Of a DNA stretch of 64,000 nucleotides, positions 16,419-25,721 are shown in pieces; positions within the stretch are counted from its first letter, which is position 1; each line of letters begins with the position of its first letter. Source of the stretch: Catalinimonas niigatensis (GTDB lineage Bacteria; Bacteroidota; Bacteroidia; Cytophagales; Cyclobacteriaceae); the NCBI RefSeq assembly GCF_030506285.1, contig NZ_CP119422.1, positions 4,265,501-4,329,500 on the forward strand. The letters run 5' to 3'. The position numbers and the translations under genes are program-made. The notes below the pieces were generated by a model. That model ran no database searches. It saw nothing but the letters and a program-made list of their open reading frames with translations, and had not been told where the DNA came from.

Positions 16419-17753
16419 ATGTTATCAGATACTTTTTTTAAGCGGTTATGGCTGGTTATACTACAAATACTATGCTTTTGTTTTAGTTTATCTTTTGCGT
16501 TCGCACAAAATAAGCAGTCTCTCCATACCAGACAAACTTCTCAAAATCCGCCTTACTACAGCCGTCAGCAAGCTACCGTAGCTTCTGACAAGCACTATGC
16601 AATACAACCAGATTTTAGCTTTACTGCTTTGTCTCTCACCATTGATCGCTCTGCTACCTTTGAAGGAGCCTATGTAATTGTGGGGCAAGATACGTTTTTC
16701 CTGCGAGAGGATGAGCACCTTGCCGAAGAAGATCCATTCAAACATTCAGGCTTACTTATCTTTGATACACCCCAGACTACATTTGCTTTTTTTTCTGCCA
16801 GTATCAGGGGCAATGTCTCTTTTTCATTGATCAATGCAGAAAGTGGAAGAGGTAAAGCGAATGCCCGTATGCAGGAGTCCAAAAAACAGCGACATTCAGA
16901 TCAAAATGTTAGCTGCCAGCCCCCTGAAATGATCCGTACCTCGGTATGGAGAGAGGGTTTGCCTGAGCCTGCTTACAATCGGATAGAAACCAACGTCAGG
17001 CATGTGATTGTCCACCATTCAGCAGGTTCCAATATCAGCACAGATTATCTGAATACGGTCCGCAACATTTATCTTTTTCATACCCAGGACAGAGGTTGGT
17101 CGGATGTGGGCTACAACTATTTAATCGCTCAGGATGGAACAATCTTTCAGGGAAGAAGCTACAGTGATGATCAGGCCGACAATGATGACGTACAGGGAGC
17201 ACACTTTTGCGGACAAAATTCAGGAACGATGGGAATCTGTATGATGGGTAATTTTAATACCGCTGTTCCTTCGGATACTTCTATCACCTCACTTATTCGC
17301 CTTACTGCCTGGAAACTGGATAAAGAATCGCTCAACCCACTGGCCAGCAGCAGTCATCCGGCCAATAGCAATCTGGGTGTGATCGCCGGGCATCGCAATG
17401 GTTGTGCTACCGAATGCCCCGGCGACAATCTGTATGCCATGCTGGAGGATATCCGCCTTGAAACAGAAGCTTATCTGGAGGCAGGCTGCCAGGATGAAGA
17501 AGAAGAACCTCTGGCTTTTCAGGTATATCCTATTCCGACCGATGGGCAGCTTAACATCAGTTTGCCACCTGAGCAAATTCCGGAAGCAATCTGGCTGATA
17601 GATGCGGCAGGAAATAAATTCTCTGTTCAGGCTTATCTTGATCAGGAAGAAGGAATCTGGATGATGGAAACCTATGGTCTGGCAACAGGTGTATACATTT
17701 TACAAATCAGCGGAGATGACTTTGAGCAAACCCGTAAGCTGCTAATTCATTGA
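16419..17753 (+). CDS. Secreted N-acetylmuramoyl-L-alanine amidase (PGRP fold) with T9SS type A sorting domain
   Basis: 444 residues. The signal peptide ends near AFAQ (about 29). A low-complexity region and a small beta domain (about 60-180) follow, then an Amidase_2/PGRP domain (about 190-350) with VIVHHSAGSN, GYNYLIAQDGTIFQGR, GICMMGNFN and GHRNGCATECPGD. The His in VHH, the His in GHR and the Cys/Asp region supply the zinc site. The last ~75 residues (FQVYPIPTDGQLNI ... GVYILQIS ... RKLLIH) are a T9SS type A sorting domain. It should be exported across the outer membrane and cut foreign or shed peptidoglycan between MurNAc and L-Ala. Its end overlaps the convergent gene by 7 bases. Confidence 0.93.
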   Translation: MLSDTFFKRLWLVILQILCFCFSLSFAFAQNKQSLHTRQTSQNPPYYSRQQATVASDKHYAIQPDFSFTALSLTIDRSATFEGAYVIVGQDTFFLREDEHLAEEDPFKHSGLLIFDTPQTTFAFFSASIRGNVSFSLINAESGRGKANARMQESKKQRHSDQNVSCQPPEMIRTSVWREGLPEPAYNRIETNVRHVIVHHSAGSNISTDYLNTVRNIYLFHTQDRGWSDVGYNYLIAQDGTIFQGRSYSDDQADNDDVQGAHFCGQNSGTMGICMMGNFNTAVPSDTSITSLIRLTAWKLDKESLNPLASSSHPANSNLGVIAGHRNGCATECPGDNLYAMLEDIRLETEAYLEAGCQDEEEEPLAFQVYPIPTDGQLNISLPPEQIPEAIWLIDAAGNKFSVQAYLDQEEGIWMMETYGLATGVYILQISGDDFEQTRKLLIH

Positions 17754-18352
17754 TGAAAAAGGGCGGTGACAAAATCATCGTAGCTATGGGCCTCCTGAAA
17801 CTGCCGGTCTGAATAAATGCTGGCCAGCACCTTTAAATAGCTGGACTGCTTGTCTATCAGTACATGCTCGATGGCAATGTTACCAAAGAGTTGGTTATTT
17901 TGTACTGACTTCTGTGCAAAATCCTCAGCATTAAGAGGTGGTTTCAGATAATATTTCTCAATAGTTTCCACATAACTTTCCCTGTCCAGGATACGGCGAT
18001 CAGCATTGACCAGCCGATAGCCCATCTCTAAAACCTTATCCCGGAAATAATCAGACAGATGCTGAAAGGGCTTACTGCCTATATTTTGATGGTAACTGAT
18101 GGCAAAGCCATTGGCATAGACGGTATTGAACAGGTGTACCTCAATTTCCGAATTGATGTTGGTCTTTTTATAGTAATAAGCTTTGGCTACTTCCTCTATG
18201 AGTTTGCTGCGCTCAGGGCTGTCTTTCCAATGACCATACTGCTGCTGAGTTTGTGGACTACGTTTCAGCACCTCATGTACATCGGGAACCTTGTCTGAGT
18301 CTTTGTTAGGAAACAGCTTACCGTACAATTTATCAAAGTAGGACATAGGCAA
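17747..18352 (-). CDS. Conserved hypothetical cytoplasmic protein
   Basis: 201 residues, hydrophilic, with no signal or membrane segment. It is mostly helical, with aromatic-rich KAYYYKKTNINSEIEVHLF and ANGFAISYHQNIGSKPFQHL in the middle and SYLKVLASIYSDRQFQEAHS at the end. I do not recognise a family. The start could be at 18352 or two codons later. It is convergent with the amidase (7-base overlap) and upstream of nothing co-directional except yaaA, which lies behind it. Confidence 0.6.
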   Translation of the reverse strand: MPMSYFDKLYGKLFPNKDSDKVPDVHEVLKRSPQTQQQYGHWKDSPERSKLIEEVAKAYYYKKTNINSEIEVHLFNTVYANGFAISYHQNIGSKPFQHLSDYFRDKVLEMGYRLVNADRRILDRESYVETIEKYYLKPPLNAEDFAQKSVQNNQLFGNIAIEHVLIDKQSSYLKVLASIYSDRQFQEAHSYDDFVTALFHQ

Positions 18353-18455
18353 TAGGTTGGGTGGTGTTTATAAAAACGGAAAAGCTCAGGAAAGTATATG
18401 GAAAAAGCAAAAAATGTGAACAGCCTAATTTGAAAAGGCTGTTCCAGGAAAAGAT

Positions 18456-19229
18456 TTAGCGGACAAACACCCATTCTTTCTCAGAAGAGAGCGTTTCGCG
18501 GTATTCGTATTGGGCTTCTGCAAAAGTTTTGAGTTTCTCCGGGCTATCAATCCGGTTGCGGATGATAAAGTTGGCCATCATACCTCGGGCGCGTTTGGCA
18601 TAGAGTGCGATGGTTTTGTATTCTCCATCTTTGTGCTCTTTGAATACTGGCGTGATAATCTCTGCGTCCAGTTCAGCAGGCTTAATGGCTTTGAAGTATT
18701 CATTTGAAGCCAGGTTGATCAGCACTTTAGTCTTCTGATCTTTCAGTAGTTCATTCAGTTGTCCGGTAATTTTACCTCCCCAAAACTGGTAGAGATCTTT
18801 TCCTTTCGGATTCTTTAGCTTGGTTTTCATCTCCAAACGATAAGGCTGAATCAGATCCAGAGGTTTCAACAGACCATAGAGGCCAGAGAGTATGCACAGA
18901 TGTTTTTGAGCAAAATTAAAATCCACTTTTTTGTAGGCATGGACGTCAATGTCAGTATATACATCTCCTTTGAATGCCAGCAGTGCCTGACGGGCATTTT
19001 CGGGAGAAAAAGGCGTAGAAAAATGCTGAAAGCGCTCATGGTTGAGCGTCGCTATGTTTTCACTCACCGACATCAGCTGCTCAATTGCTTTGACTGATTT
19101 TTTGCGTAATTCCTTAACCAGTACGCCCGATTCCTGTAGCAGTAGTGGCTCGGTATAATCAATTTTGGAAATATCCAGACTGTCATCAGCAAAGTCTTGT
19201 GTTTTGGAAGGAGAAAGAATGCTTATCAT
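18456..19229 (-). CDS. yaaA: Peroxide stress protein YaaA (UPF0246)
   Basis: 257 residues from ATG 19229 (MISILSPSKTQDF), which restores the exact family N-terminus; the frame reaches 19322 but the extra 31 codons are not family-like. Family blocks include AFKGDVYTDID, HLCILSGLYGLLKPLDLIQPYRLEM, YQFWGGKIT and INLASNEYFKAI. YaaA limits free iron and so protects DNA and proteins from oxidation under peroxide. Single gene with a 130-base gap before the DUF2062 gene on the other strand. Confidence 0.93.
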   Translation of the reverse strand: MISILSPSKTQDFADDSLDISKIDYTEPLLLQESGVLVKELRKKSVKAIEQLMSVSENIATLNHERFQHFSTPFSPENARQALLAFKGDVYTDIDVHAYKKVDFNFAQKHLCILSGLYGLLKPLDLIQPYRLEMKTKLKNPKGKDLYQFWGGKITGQLNELLKDQKTKVLINLASNEYFKAIKPAELDAEIITPVFKEHKDGEYKTIALYAKRARGMMANFIIRNRIDSPEKLKTFAEAQYEYRETLSSEKEWVFVR

Positions 19230-19453
19230 GAATACATAATGATGATTAATGAATAATGTTGAGGTAAAAATATTTGCGATCCAGCATTTATAGGAGTGCA
19301 AACTATTTATGACCACTAACAAAACTAAGAGGCAAAGTTCTAACGAACAAACACAAAAGATGCATTCTCATGGGCATTGGGCTCTATAGAGTGTTTCGTT
19401 ACAAAAATAATTACCTTCTTTGCACCCAATCTCAAAGGATCAAAAGCAGGAGT

Positions 19454-19936
19454 ATGCTTACAAAACTAAGGAGTAACCGTGTAGGAAAAATGGTGCTGGG
19501 CTTGCTCAAACAGGGTATGTCGGCCCAAAAACTTTCGCTAACCCTCAGCCTGGGTGTAGTGCTGGGTATTGTTCCGGTATTCGGATTTGTCACGGCAGTA
19601 TGTGCAGGCATTGCCGCCTGGTGGAGGCTTAATATTCCTTTGGCCATAGCTGTACTGTACGCAGTCATGCCCTTGCAGATTCTTCTTTTTATCCCCTTCA
19701 TCAGATTGGGCGAAAGTATTTTTGGCATCAGCAAATTAGTGCTTGCCCCGGAAAAAATTCTGGACCATCTGCAACTTGATCCGCTGGGCTATATGTTGCA
19801 GATATGGCACTCGGTGCTGGGCGCATTGGGAGCCTGGGCTTTGTGCGCACTGCTTTTAGGCTCTGCTATTTATTACCTTTCCTTCTTTGTAATAGGGCGT
19901 TTCAAAAAGAAAAAGCCGCTCCAGGAAACTCCCTGA
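19454..19936 (+). CDS. DUF2062 membrane protein
   Basis: 160 residues from ATG 19454; the frame back to 19370 adds a non-conserved leader. About four membrane spans. QGMSAQKLSLTLSLGVVLGIVPVFG is the DUF2062 opening, where the start of the family is a helical KLA-type segment before a glycine-rich span. The family is small, of unknown role, and is sometimes fused to GT2 enzymes. The last codons overlap a terminator hairpin that serves the opposite strand. Confidence 0.82.
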   Translation: MLTKLRSNRVGKMVLGLLKQGMSAQKLSLTLSLGVVLGIVPVFGFVTAVCAGIAAWWRLNIPLAIAVLYAVMPLQILLFIPFIRLGESIFGISKLVLAPEKILDHLQLDPLGYMLQIWHSVLGALGAWALCALLLGSAIYYLSFFVIGRFKKKKPLQETP

Positions 19937-19942
19937 AGCGGC
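19908..19942 (-). terminator. Terminator of the giant surface-protein gene
   Basis: GCCGCT (19915-19920) pairs with AGCGGC (19937-19942), extended inward by CAGG/CCTG with one bulge. On the minus strand it is followed by TTTTTCTTTTT. It lies 42 bases past the stop of the 1788-residue gene and inside the last codons of the DUF2062 gene. Confidence 0.75.
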
Positions 19943-19983
19943 CCAGCCGGCGGCTGTGCAATTTGGGTTAAAATTGCTTTGCT

Positions 19984-22900
19984 TTACCTGATAATGGCTA
20001 CCCCTCCCCTTTGTTCCAGAAGCTCCCCTGTTTCATCAGTGCTGGATTTATATTTGATGACATAAGGATAAGTGCCCAGCGGTGCATCTTTTCCTTTGTA
20101 GGTACCATCCCACTGGAAGTCCACACTGGTGGATTGATATACCAGCTCTCCCCAGCGGTTGTATATCTTCACTTCAAAATCTTCTGCCGCTACATACTTG
20201 GGATATACAAAGAAAGTATTGTTGACTCCTCCGGGACGGAAAGCATTAGGCGCTACGATTCTGGGACGGCAGTCATCCACTACCTCTACCGAATCTATGA
20301 TGCTACAACCAAACTCATTGATGATCTCCACAGTATAGGTTCCTGCAATATCCGCTACTACATTGGTAGTATTCACAAAATCTCCTTTGGGTGTATACCA
20401 GTAAATTTCCGGGGCAAAGCCTACCTCCAGCAATGCGCTGTTTACTTCAGGATCAGGGTCCTGGGTACAAATAATGCGGGTGGCTCCCAGTTCAGCGTCG
20501 GGCAGAGGATTGCGGGTGATGCTGGCAGAAGCTTCTGCAAAGCAGCCTCCGACAGCCGTTTCTACCTCCACACGATACTGCCCCTCCGGCATATCAGATA
20601 ATACCTGTAATGAGTCTCCGGCTCCGGTAGGTGGAGGATTGCTCGCCTGTATGCGGGTACCATCGGGACGGAACCAGCGATAGATCAGGCTATCCGTACC
20701 TTCGGTACGTACTGAGGCAAAAAGCGGGATGGCAGAGCCATCAGCGCAGGCATTGCCATACAGCAGTGTAACCGAAAGCGGCTGGCTCACCTCTACCGGC
20801 AACTCGTCGGTGTATACACAGGCAGAATTATTACGCTCCCTTACACTTAGTTCGTAACTACCGCTTTCAGAGACGGTAATGGTACGCAGAGCGCCCACGC
20901 TTTGACCGTTCAGTGTCCAGTTATAAATAAGGTCACGCTCTGCTGCATCTTCCGGATCAAAGTTTACTGTCAACTGTTTCTCTCCGGTCTGGCAGCTATT
21001 GTCCGGTTCAATCTCTACAATGTTGAAGGTAAAAGGATCTCCAAAGGTAACGTTGATTTCCTCTGAACCTGGGCAAAGGTTGGGTTGACTCAGATTGGTC
21101 ACCTCGACCATATATACACCAGGAGCATCGGTTCCATTTCTTAATGTCAGTGAAGGGTTTTGATTATTACTCACAGTAATTTCACTGCCATCGGGACGGA
21201 ACCATCTATATTGCCAAACGCCAAAAGAAAGATCATAATCCACCTCAATAGTAGCGGTAGGACCACAAGCACTCAGAGGGCTTTCAACAAACTCAAACTC
21301 TACTGAGTCTGGTTCTAAAATCTCTGCTTCGCTGGTTCTTATACAGCCACTTAATCTTTCCGTTATCTGAATATTGTAATTTCCGGGAGCAAGGGAAGGA
21401 ACCGCAGGTAAGATATAATTTGCCTCAGGCCCATTGGCTGTATTGTACTGAAAACTAAAGTTTTCGGGAATTCCAGTAATATTAATATCAAAGAAGCCAC
21501 TTCCGGTAAGAGCAGAAATATCTACTGTCAAGTCTATAAACCCATCTTCTTCACATCCGGGGACACCGTTCGCAGAGAGGATTTCAAACGGAGCGTCACT
21601 ATTATCCAGGCCGATGGTTTGGGTAAAACTACATCCGGTTACATTGGTCACAGTCACCTGATAGTTACCTGAAGCAAGGCCTGTAGCTGTTTCAGTGGCT
21701 ATAAAAGGACTACCATTAGGATCTACCCAGCTAAAGCTTAAAGCAGATGGATCGGCTCCGCCAAGATCTAAGGTAATAGAACCATCTTCTTCTCCACATT
21801 CCGGATCAACTGTAGTAGGCTCTCCTAATACTGGTGCTTCTTCAATGGTCACTACGACAGTATCCTGAATAAAGCATCCTTCCGGGGCATCGTCGGTCAC
21901 AGTGACTGTGTAACGGTATACCCCTGGATCAGGCGTAAGTTCACTGACTTCAATCACAGGCTCTTCACTGGTGGCTACGGTCTGGTCATTGTCATCCAGA
22001 ATCACCCACTCATAACCTGAAGGATTACGTCTCGGACTGGGGATTTCCACATCCAGTTCGCGGGTTTCTCCCTGGCAAAGCGTAAAATCTTCCGGCAGGT
22101 TAATTTCCGGACGGTTGTCTACCACAAAGACCGTCCCTTCACTCTCGCAGCCATCGGCATTGGTCACCGTTACAGTGTAATCGCCTCCTTCCGAAATAGA
22201 AATGGTGTTTTGATTGGGAAGATTTCCACCTCCGGTAGCACCCACCTGCACCCAGGTAAAAGTATAATTGGCGATATCAGGCGTGTTAGGGTCAATGGCG
22301 GTGACTTCCACCTCACCATTACAAAGGTTGACACTTTCGGGCAAAGTCACTTCTGCTGCCTGGCCCACTTCAAAAGTTTGTGTCAGTACGGTATCAGCAT
22401 CGCAGGGGTTAGAAAGCGTAACCCGGGCGATATAAGAACCTACTTCGTCCAGCGTAAATGTAAAAGACTGCTCGGTCACCAGGGAGTCGGGTAAGCCGAC
22501 ATTTAGACCATCGCTTTGCCGGACAATCTCCCAGGAATAAGTTTCAATCACATCATCGCGGCCCTGAGCAGAGAAGCTGATCTCGTTGCCTACGCAGGCA
22601 TTGTCTACCGTAATGGCAGGATCAGGGAAAGAGTTTCCACCCGTTTGTATGTTGTCCGGTAAGCCCAGGCCGCTGGTAGCTCCGCCGGGGAGTTCCACTG
22701 TATTTCCTGCACTTATATCTCCGGTATTGGGATCTACACTGATAGCAGTAAGTTGAGAAGAACCCTCTTGTGCAACATACAACTGACCATCGGGTCCTCG
22801 TTGTACTGCTCCAAAATTGCCACTGAAATCAGGATCACGTATGATATTCACGGCAGAGCCTTCCACTACTGGCCGGTCAATGATAGCAGAGTAAAGGCCA

Positions 22901-25350
22901 TTGTCTGTGGTCACTACCAACACTGTATTATTTAACGTATCGGTTAATATCTCTACGCCATAAGGCTGGGCGTTTTGTCCGCTAAAATCTACGCTTACCG
23001 GATCAGTAATCTGACCGGTCTGTTGGTCAAGGTTGAAAAGCTCTACCCGGGGATTATCCCCGGGAATCACCACTGCCAGTATGGTTCCGGTGGAGTCGCC
23101 TCCAATTTTCATATAGCCTTGTGCTTCTGCAGGATTGTCCAGCTCATGCACCGAGCCTACTGAAGAAAGTACCGGATTACCAATCCCTTGTTCGGTAATG
23201 GGATAGGTTCTAAAGGTATTGTTGCCGTACTCATGGGCTACCAGCGTGGCACTACTGCCATTGCCTCCATAAATCGTCACCCGTTCGGTACTCTTGGCAA
23301 AGAGCAAATTACCGGTAGAAACTATCGCCTGTTGTTTCAGATCTACAATGGAGTAAGTCAACTCATAACCTCCAGTCGGATCATCGGAAGGAGTAGTGGT
23401 AAAAATATAGTAGACACCATCCGCACCCGGTACCTGTACCATGCCTACCATCGTAGATTCATTGCTTCCGATTTGTACCGGTTGTCCGTTAGGATCAGTG
23501 AGGGGTATATGCGTTCCTGAGATTCGGTCTCTGAAGAAAACACTTTGTCCATCGGTATAGAAGAGGATGTCCCCATTCCCATCAGACACTGCGCCTACCC
23601 CTTCAGGAGCAGTTTGTGCGCCATCTCCGATAGGTGTAATTTGTCCATCGTCAGGATTATCAGGGTCATCATAAAGCGTATTGAAGTCAATACCCGCTCC
23701 ATTACCAAAGTACCACACATTGTAGGTCTGGTTTTCCACCTGATATTCTTTCACATTAGACTCAGCATAAGCAGTACAACCTGATGAGGGATCAGAAACC
23801 AGTACCCAGTACACCCCTGCCTCATTCACCTCGATTTCGGGAGTAGTTTCGCCGGTACTCCAGTAGTACTGATAGTTACCTCCTCCTCCGGTACCACCAC
23901 CACCACCTTGGCCTCCGCCTCCCTGTCCGCCACTCTCAGGCTCAGCTTTAAGTAGGGCAGTTTCACCGGGGCAGATGGTGGTATCCTGTACCAGCGGTAC
24001 CTGTAAATCAAACTCCTGCACATTGGCACTTCCGGGAATACTTACTGAAGTATCACCCCAGTAAGCGGTAGCGACATAAGAAGCTGCCTGCTCGGGGGTA
24101 AACGAGGGTGAAAATCCGCTGAAGGGCTGTCCGTCAATCTCCCAGACAATGCTATCCGGCTGAGGCGTGCCTTGGGGAAACTGAGGAAGCAGTTGTACCG
24201 GATTATTGGCACACTGCCCTACCTGATTGACGCCAAAAGTATAGTCAGGCGTAGCAGCGGGGGCAGTTTCTGAAAAACGTCGGCCACCAAAATCAGCTCC
24301 GTTCAGCAGAGCAGTTTCGTAAGACAATAAGTTAGCGGCACTATCTGCAGAATTGATGCTGCCCAGAAGAAACTGACCGGCATCCTCATAAAGCAAATAA
24401 ACGCTTCCATCCGGGCCACGCTGAATGCCATAAACAGCTGCGCCTCCCAGTCCCAAAGCATTGGTGAGCGTGGTGAGATTAGGAGGGGAGTTGCTCAGAT
24501 TATACTGAAAAACATTTCCCCCTGCACCATCAGAGATGTACAGCTTGCTGCCATCGGCAGACCAGGCTACATCATAGGCAGGGGTATTGCTGCTGTTGAC
24601 AAAACCAAAAGTCCCTGTGCCGGGGTCAAAATTGAGGATATGAAAACCATTGGGTCCGGCTACTGCCAGTTGGTTGGTGGCGGCATTAAAATCCAGTCCG
24701 GTACTGATGCCAATATTTGAGGCTCCGGTAGCCTGGTAAATGTCTGGAGGCTGTATACCAGCACTAGTAATTTCTGCATACTGATAGGTGGAAGTCCCTG
24801 CAATCTTGGAAACCAGCCAGTAGCCACTTCCATCGGGATTAGGAATAAGGGTTAAAGCTTCCGCATTGTCAAAGTTATTGATAGCAGTGGGTCCATTGAA
24901 CGCGCTGATCTGAGGATAGCCTGGCCCACTTTTATTCACTGTTACTGTATAATATACTACATCGCCATTGGGATTGGTGACAAAGACATAATATTCGTTA
25001 GGGCTACCGGGAACGGGAGAAATGGCTACATTTTGTGCTCCATCAGCATCACCAACCATAGGAAAAGTATTTCCCTGGGCATCATATACGACGCTGCCAT
25101 CAGCATAAAAAAGCACTTCCCCACTTTGCGGGTCAGTAGCTACTGCACTGCTGCCTTGCCCCAGCGGCTGGGCATTCGGGCTGTTATCTGCCAGCGAATC
25201 GTTGGAGAAATTAAAGCGAATACCTCCGTTGGGTCCGAAAATCCAGTTGTTATCCGCTCTTTCCTGCGCATGTGCTGTAGGTGAAAGTAAGCTTATCCAG
25301 CAAAAAAAATAGCAAAGACTTGCTCCAATCAGAAAGGTTCTGTTCAACAT
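19984..25350 (-). CDS. Giant multidomain surface protein with T9SS type B (gliding-motility-associated) C-terminal domain
   Basis: 1788 residues. The signal peptide ends AHAQ (about 29). Module 1 (about 32-370) opens NNWIFGPNGGIRFNF and looks like a beta-propeller with repeated YYVFVTNPNGDVVYYT-type blades. A beta-sandwich (about 375-465), a Gly/Gln-rich linker (about 470-490) and a short Ig-like unit follow. Module 2 (about 540-920) opens YNVWYFGNGAGIDFN and repeats the layout of module 1. From about 935 there is a string of PKD/Ig-like domains, ending in the type B CTD (PNAFRPGGVNNTFFVYP ... FEVKIYNRWGELVY ... QWDGTYKGKDAPLGTYPY). SprB-like proteins of this build are exported by T9SS and act in adhesion or gliding. 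It is divergent from a PorP/SprF gene, its usual partner. Confidence 0.9.
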   Translation of the reverse strand: MLNRTFLIGASLCYFFCWISLLSPTAHAQERADNNWIFGPNGGIRFNFSNDSLADNSPNAQPLGQGSSAVATDPQSGEVLFYADGSVVYDAQGNTFPMVGDADGAQNVAISPVPGSPNEYYVFVTNPNGDVVYYTVTVNKSGPGYPQISAFNGPTAINNFDNAEALTLIPNPDGSGYWLVSKIAGTSTYQYAEITSAGIQPPDIYQATGASNIGISTGLDFNAATNQLAVAGPNGFHILNFDPGTGTFGFVNSSNTPAYDVAWSADGSKLYISDGAGGNVFQYNLSNSPPNLTTLTNALGLGGAAVYGIQRGPDGSVYLLYEDAGQFLLGSINSADSAANLLSYETALLNGADFGGRRFSETAPAATPDYTFGVNQVGQCANNPVQLLPQFPQGTPQPDSIVWEIDGQPFSGFSPSFTPEQAASYVATAYWGDTSVSIPGSANVQEFDLQVPLVQDTTICPGETALLKAEPESGGQGGGGQGGGGGTGGGGNYQYYWSTGETTPEIEVNEAGVYWVLVSDPSSGCTAYAESNVKEYQVENQTYNVWYFGNGAGIDFNTLYDDPDNPDDGQITPIGDGAQTAPEGVGAVSDGNGDILFYTDGQSVFFRDRISGTHIPLTDPNGQPVQIGSNESTMVGMVQVPGADGVYYIFTTTPSDDPTGGYELTYSIVDLKQQAIVSTGNLLFAKSTERVTIYGGNGSSATLVAHEYGNNTFRTYPITEQGIGNPVLSSVGSVHELDNPAEAQGYMKIGGDSTGTILAVVIPGDNPRVELFNLDQQTGQITDPVSVDFSGQNAQPYGVEILTDTLNNTVLVVTTDNGLYSAIIDRPVVEGSAVNIIRDPDFSGNFGAVQRGPDGQLYVAQEGSSQLTAISVDPNTGDISAGNTVELPGGATSGLGLPDNIQTGGNSFPDPAITVDNACVGNEISFSAQGRDDVIETYSWEIVRQSDGLNVGLPDSLVTEQSFTFTLDEVGSYIARVTLSNPCDADTVLTQTFEVGQAAEVTLPESVNLCNGEVEVTAIDPNTPDIANYTFTWVQVGATGGGNLPNQNTISISEGGDYTVTVTNADGCESEGTVFVVDNRPEINLPEDFTLCQGETRELDVEIPSPRRNPSGYEWVILDDNDQTVATSEEPVIEVSELTPDPGVYRYTVTVTDDAPEGCFIQDTVVVTIEEAPVLGEPTTVDPECGEEDGSITLDLGGADPSALSFSWVDPNGSPFIATETATGLASGNYQVTVTNVTGCSFTQTIGLDNSDAPFEILSANGVPGCEEDGFIDLTVDISALTGSGFFDINITGIPENFSFQYNTANGPEANYILPAVPSLAPGNYNIQITERLSGCIRTSEAEILEPDSVEFEFVESPLSACGPTATIEVDYDLSFGVWQYRWFRPDGSEITVSNNQNPSLTLRNGTDAPGVYMVEVTNLSQPNLCPGSEEINVTFGDPFTFNIVEIEPDNSCQTGEKQLTVNFDPEDAAERDLIYNWTLNGQSVGALRTITVSESGSYELSVRERNNSACVYTDELPVEVSQPLSVTLLYGNACADGSAIPLFASVRTEGTDSLIYRWFRPDGTRIQASNPPPTGAGDSLQVLSDMPEGQYRVEVETAVGGCFAEASASITRNPLPDAELGATRIICTQDPDPEVNSALLEVGFAPEIYWYTPKGDFVNTTNVVADIAGTYTVEIINEFGCSIIDSVEVVDDCRPRIVAPNAFRPGGVNNTFFVYPKYVAAEDFEVKIYNRWGELVYQSTSVDFQWDGTYKGKDAPLGTYPYVIKYKSSTDETGELLEQRGGVAIIR

Positions 25351-25721
25351 TTTGCCTTTATCTTAAATATATATGCGAAATTACGTGTATGCATGATAAC
25401 GAAAAAACCAAGGGTTTCATGTGCTATGTAAGCATTTTAGATGCTTTAAAATATTATGCATAACCCTTTGCTCAATAAACTAATTTTTTTGATTCTGCTC
25501 AACAATCATTCCTTCGCTAAGTCCTGGTAAGCCTTTTTCATTGAAAAAACCCAGAATTCCTATACCTGTAATTTATTTCGGGCTTCGCCGGAATAGTATG
25601 TATAAGCAAAAACTATCTTTGGCAGTAAGGGTTTAGGAGATTAATTGAGGCTTTTCTCACAATAATTGCTAATTTTCAACGCTTTTAGAAAAAGCAATAC
25701 GCTGTAAACAAATAGGTTTGG
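25351..25721. other. Divergent promoter region of the giant protein and its PorP/SprF partner
   Basis: 371 A+T-rich bases with no open frame of coding quality. A perfect -7 box TATCTTTG lies at 25614-25621 in the + direction, about 100 bases before the PorP/SprF start; I see no good -33 box at the expected distance. Confidence 0.4.
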
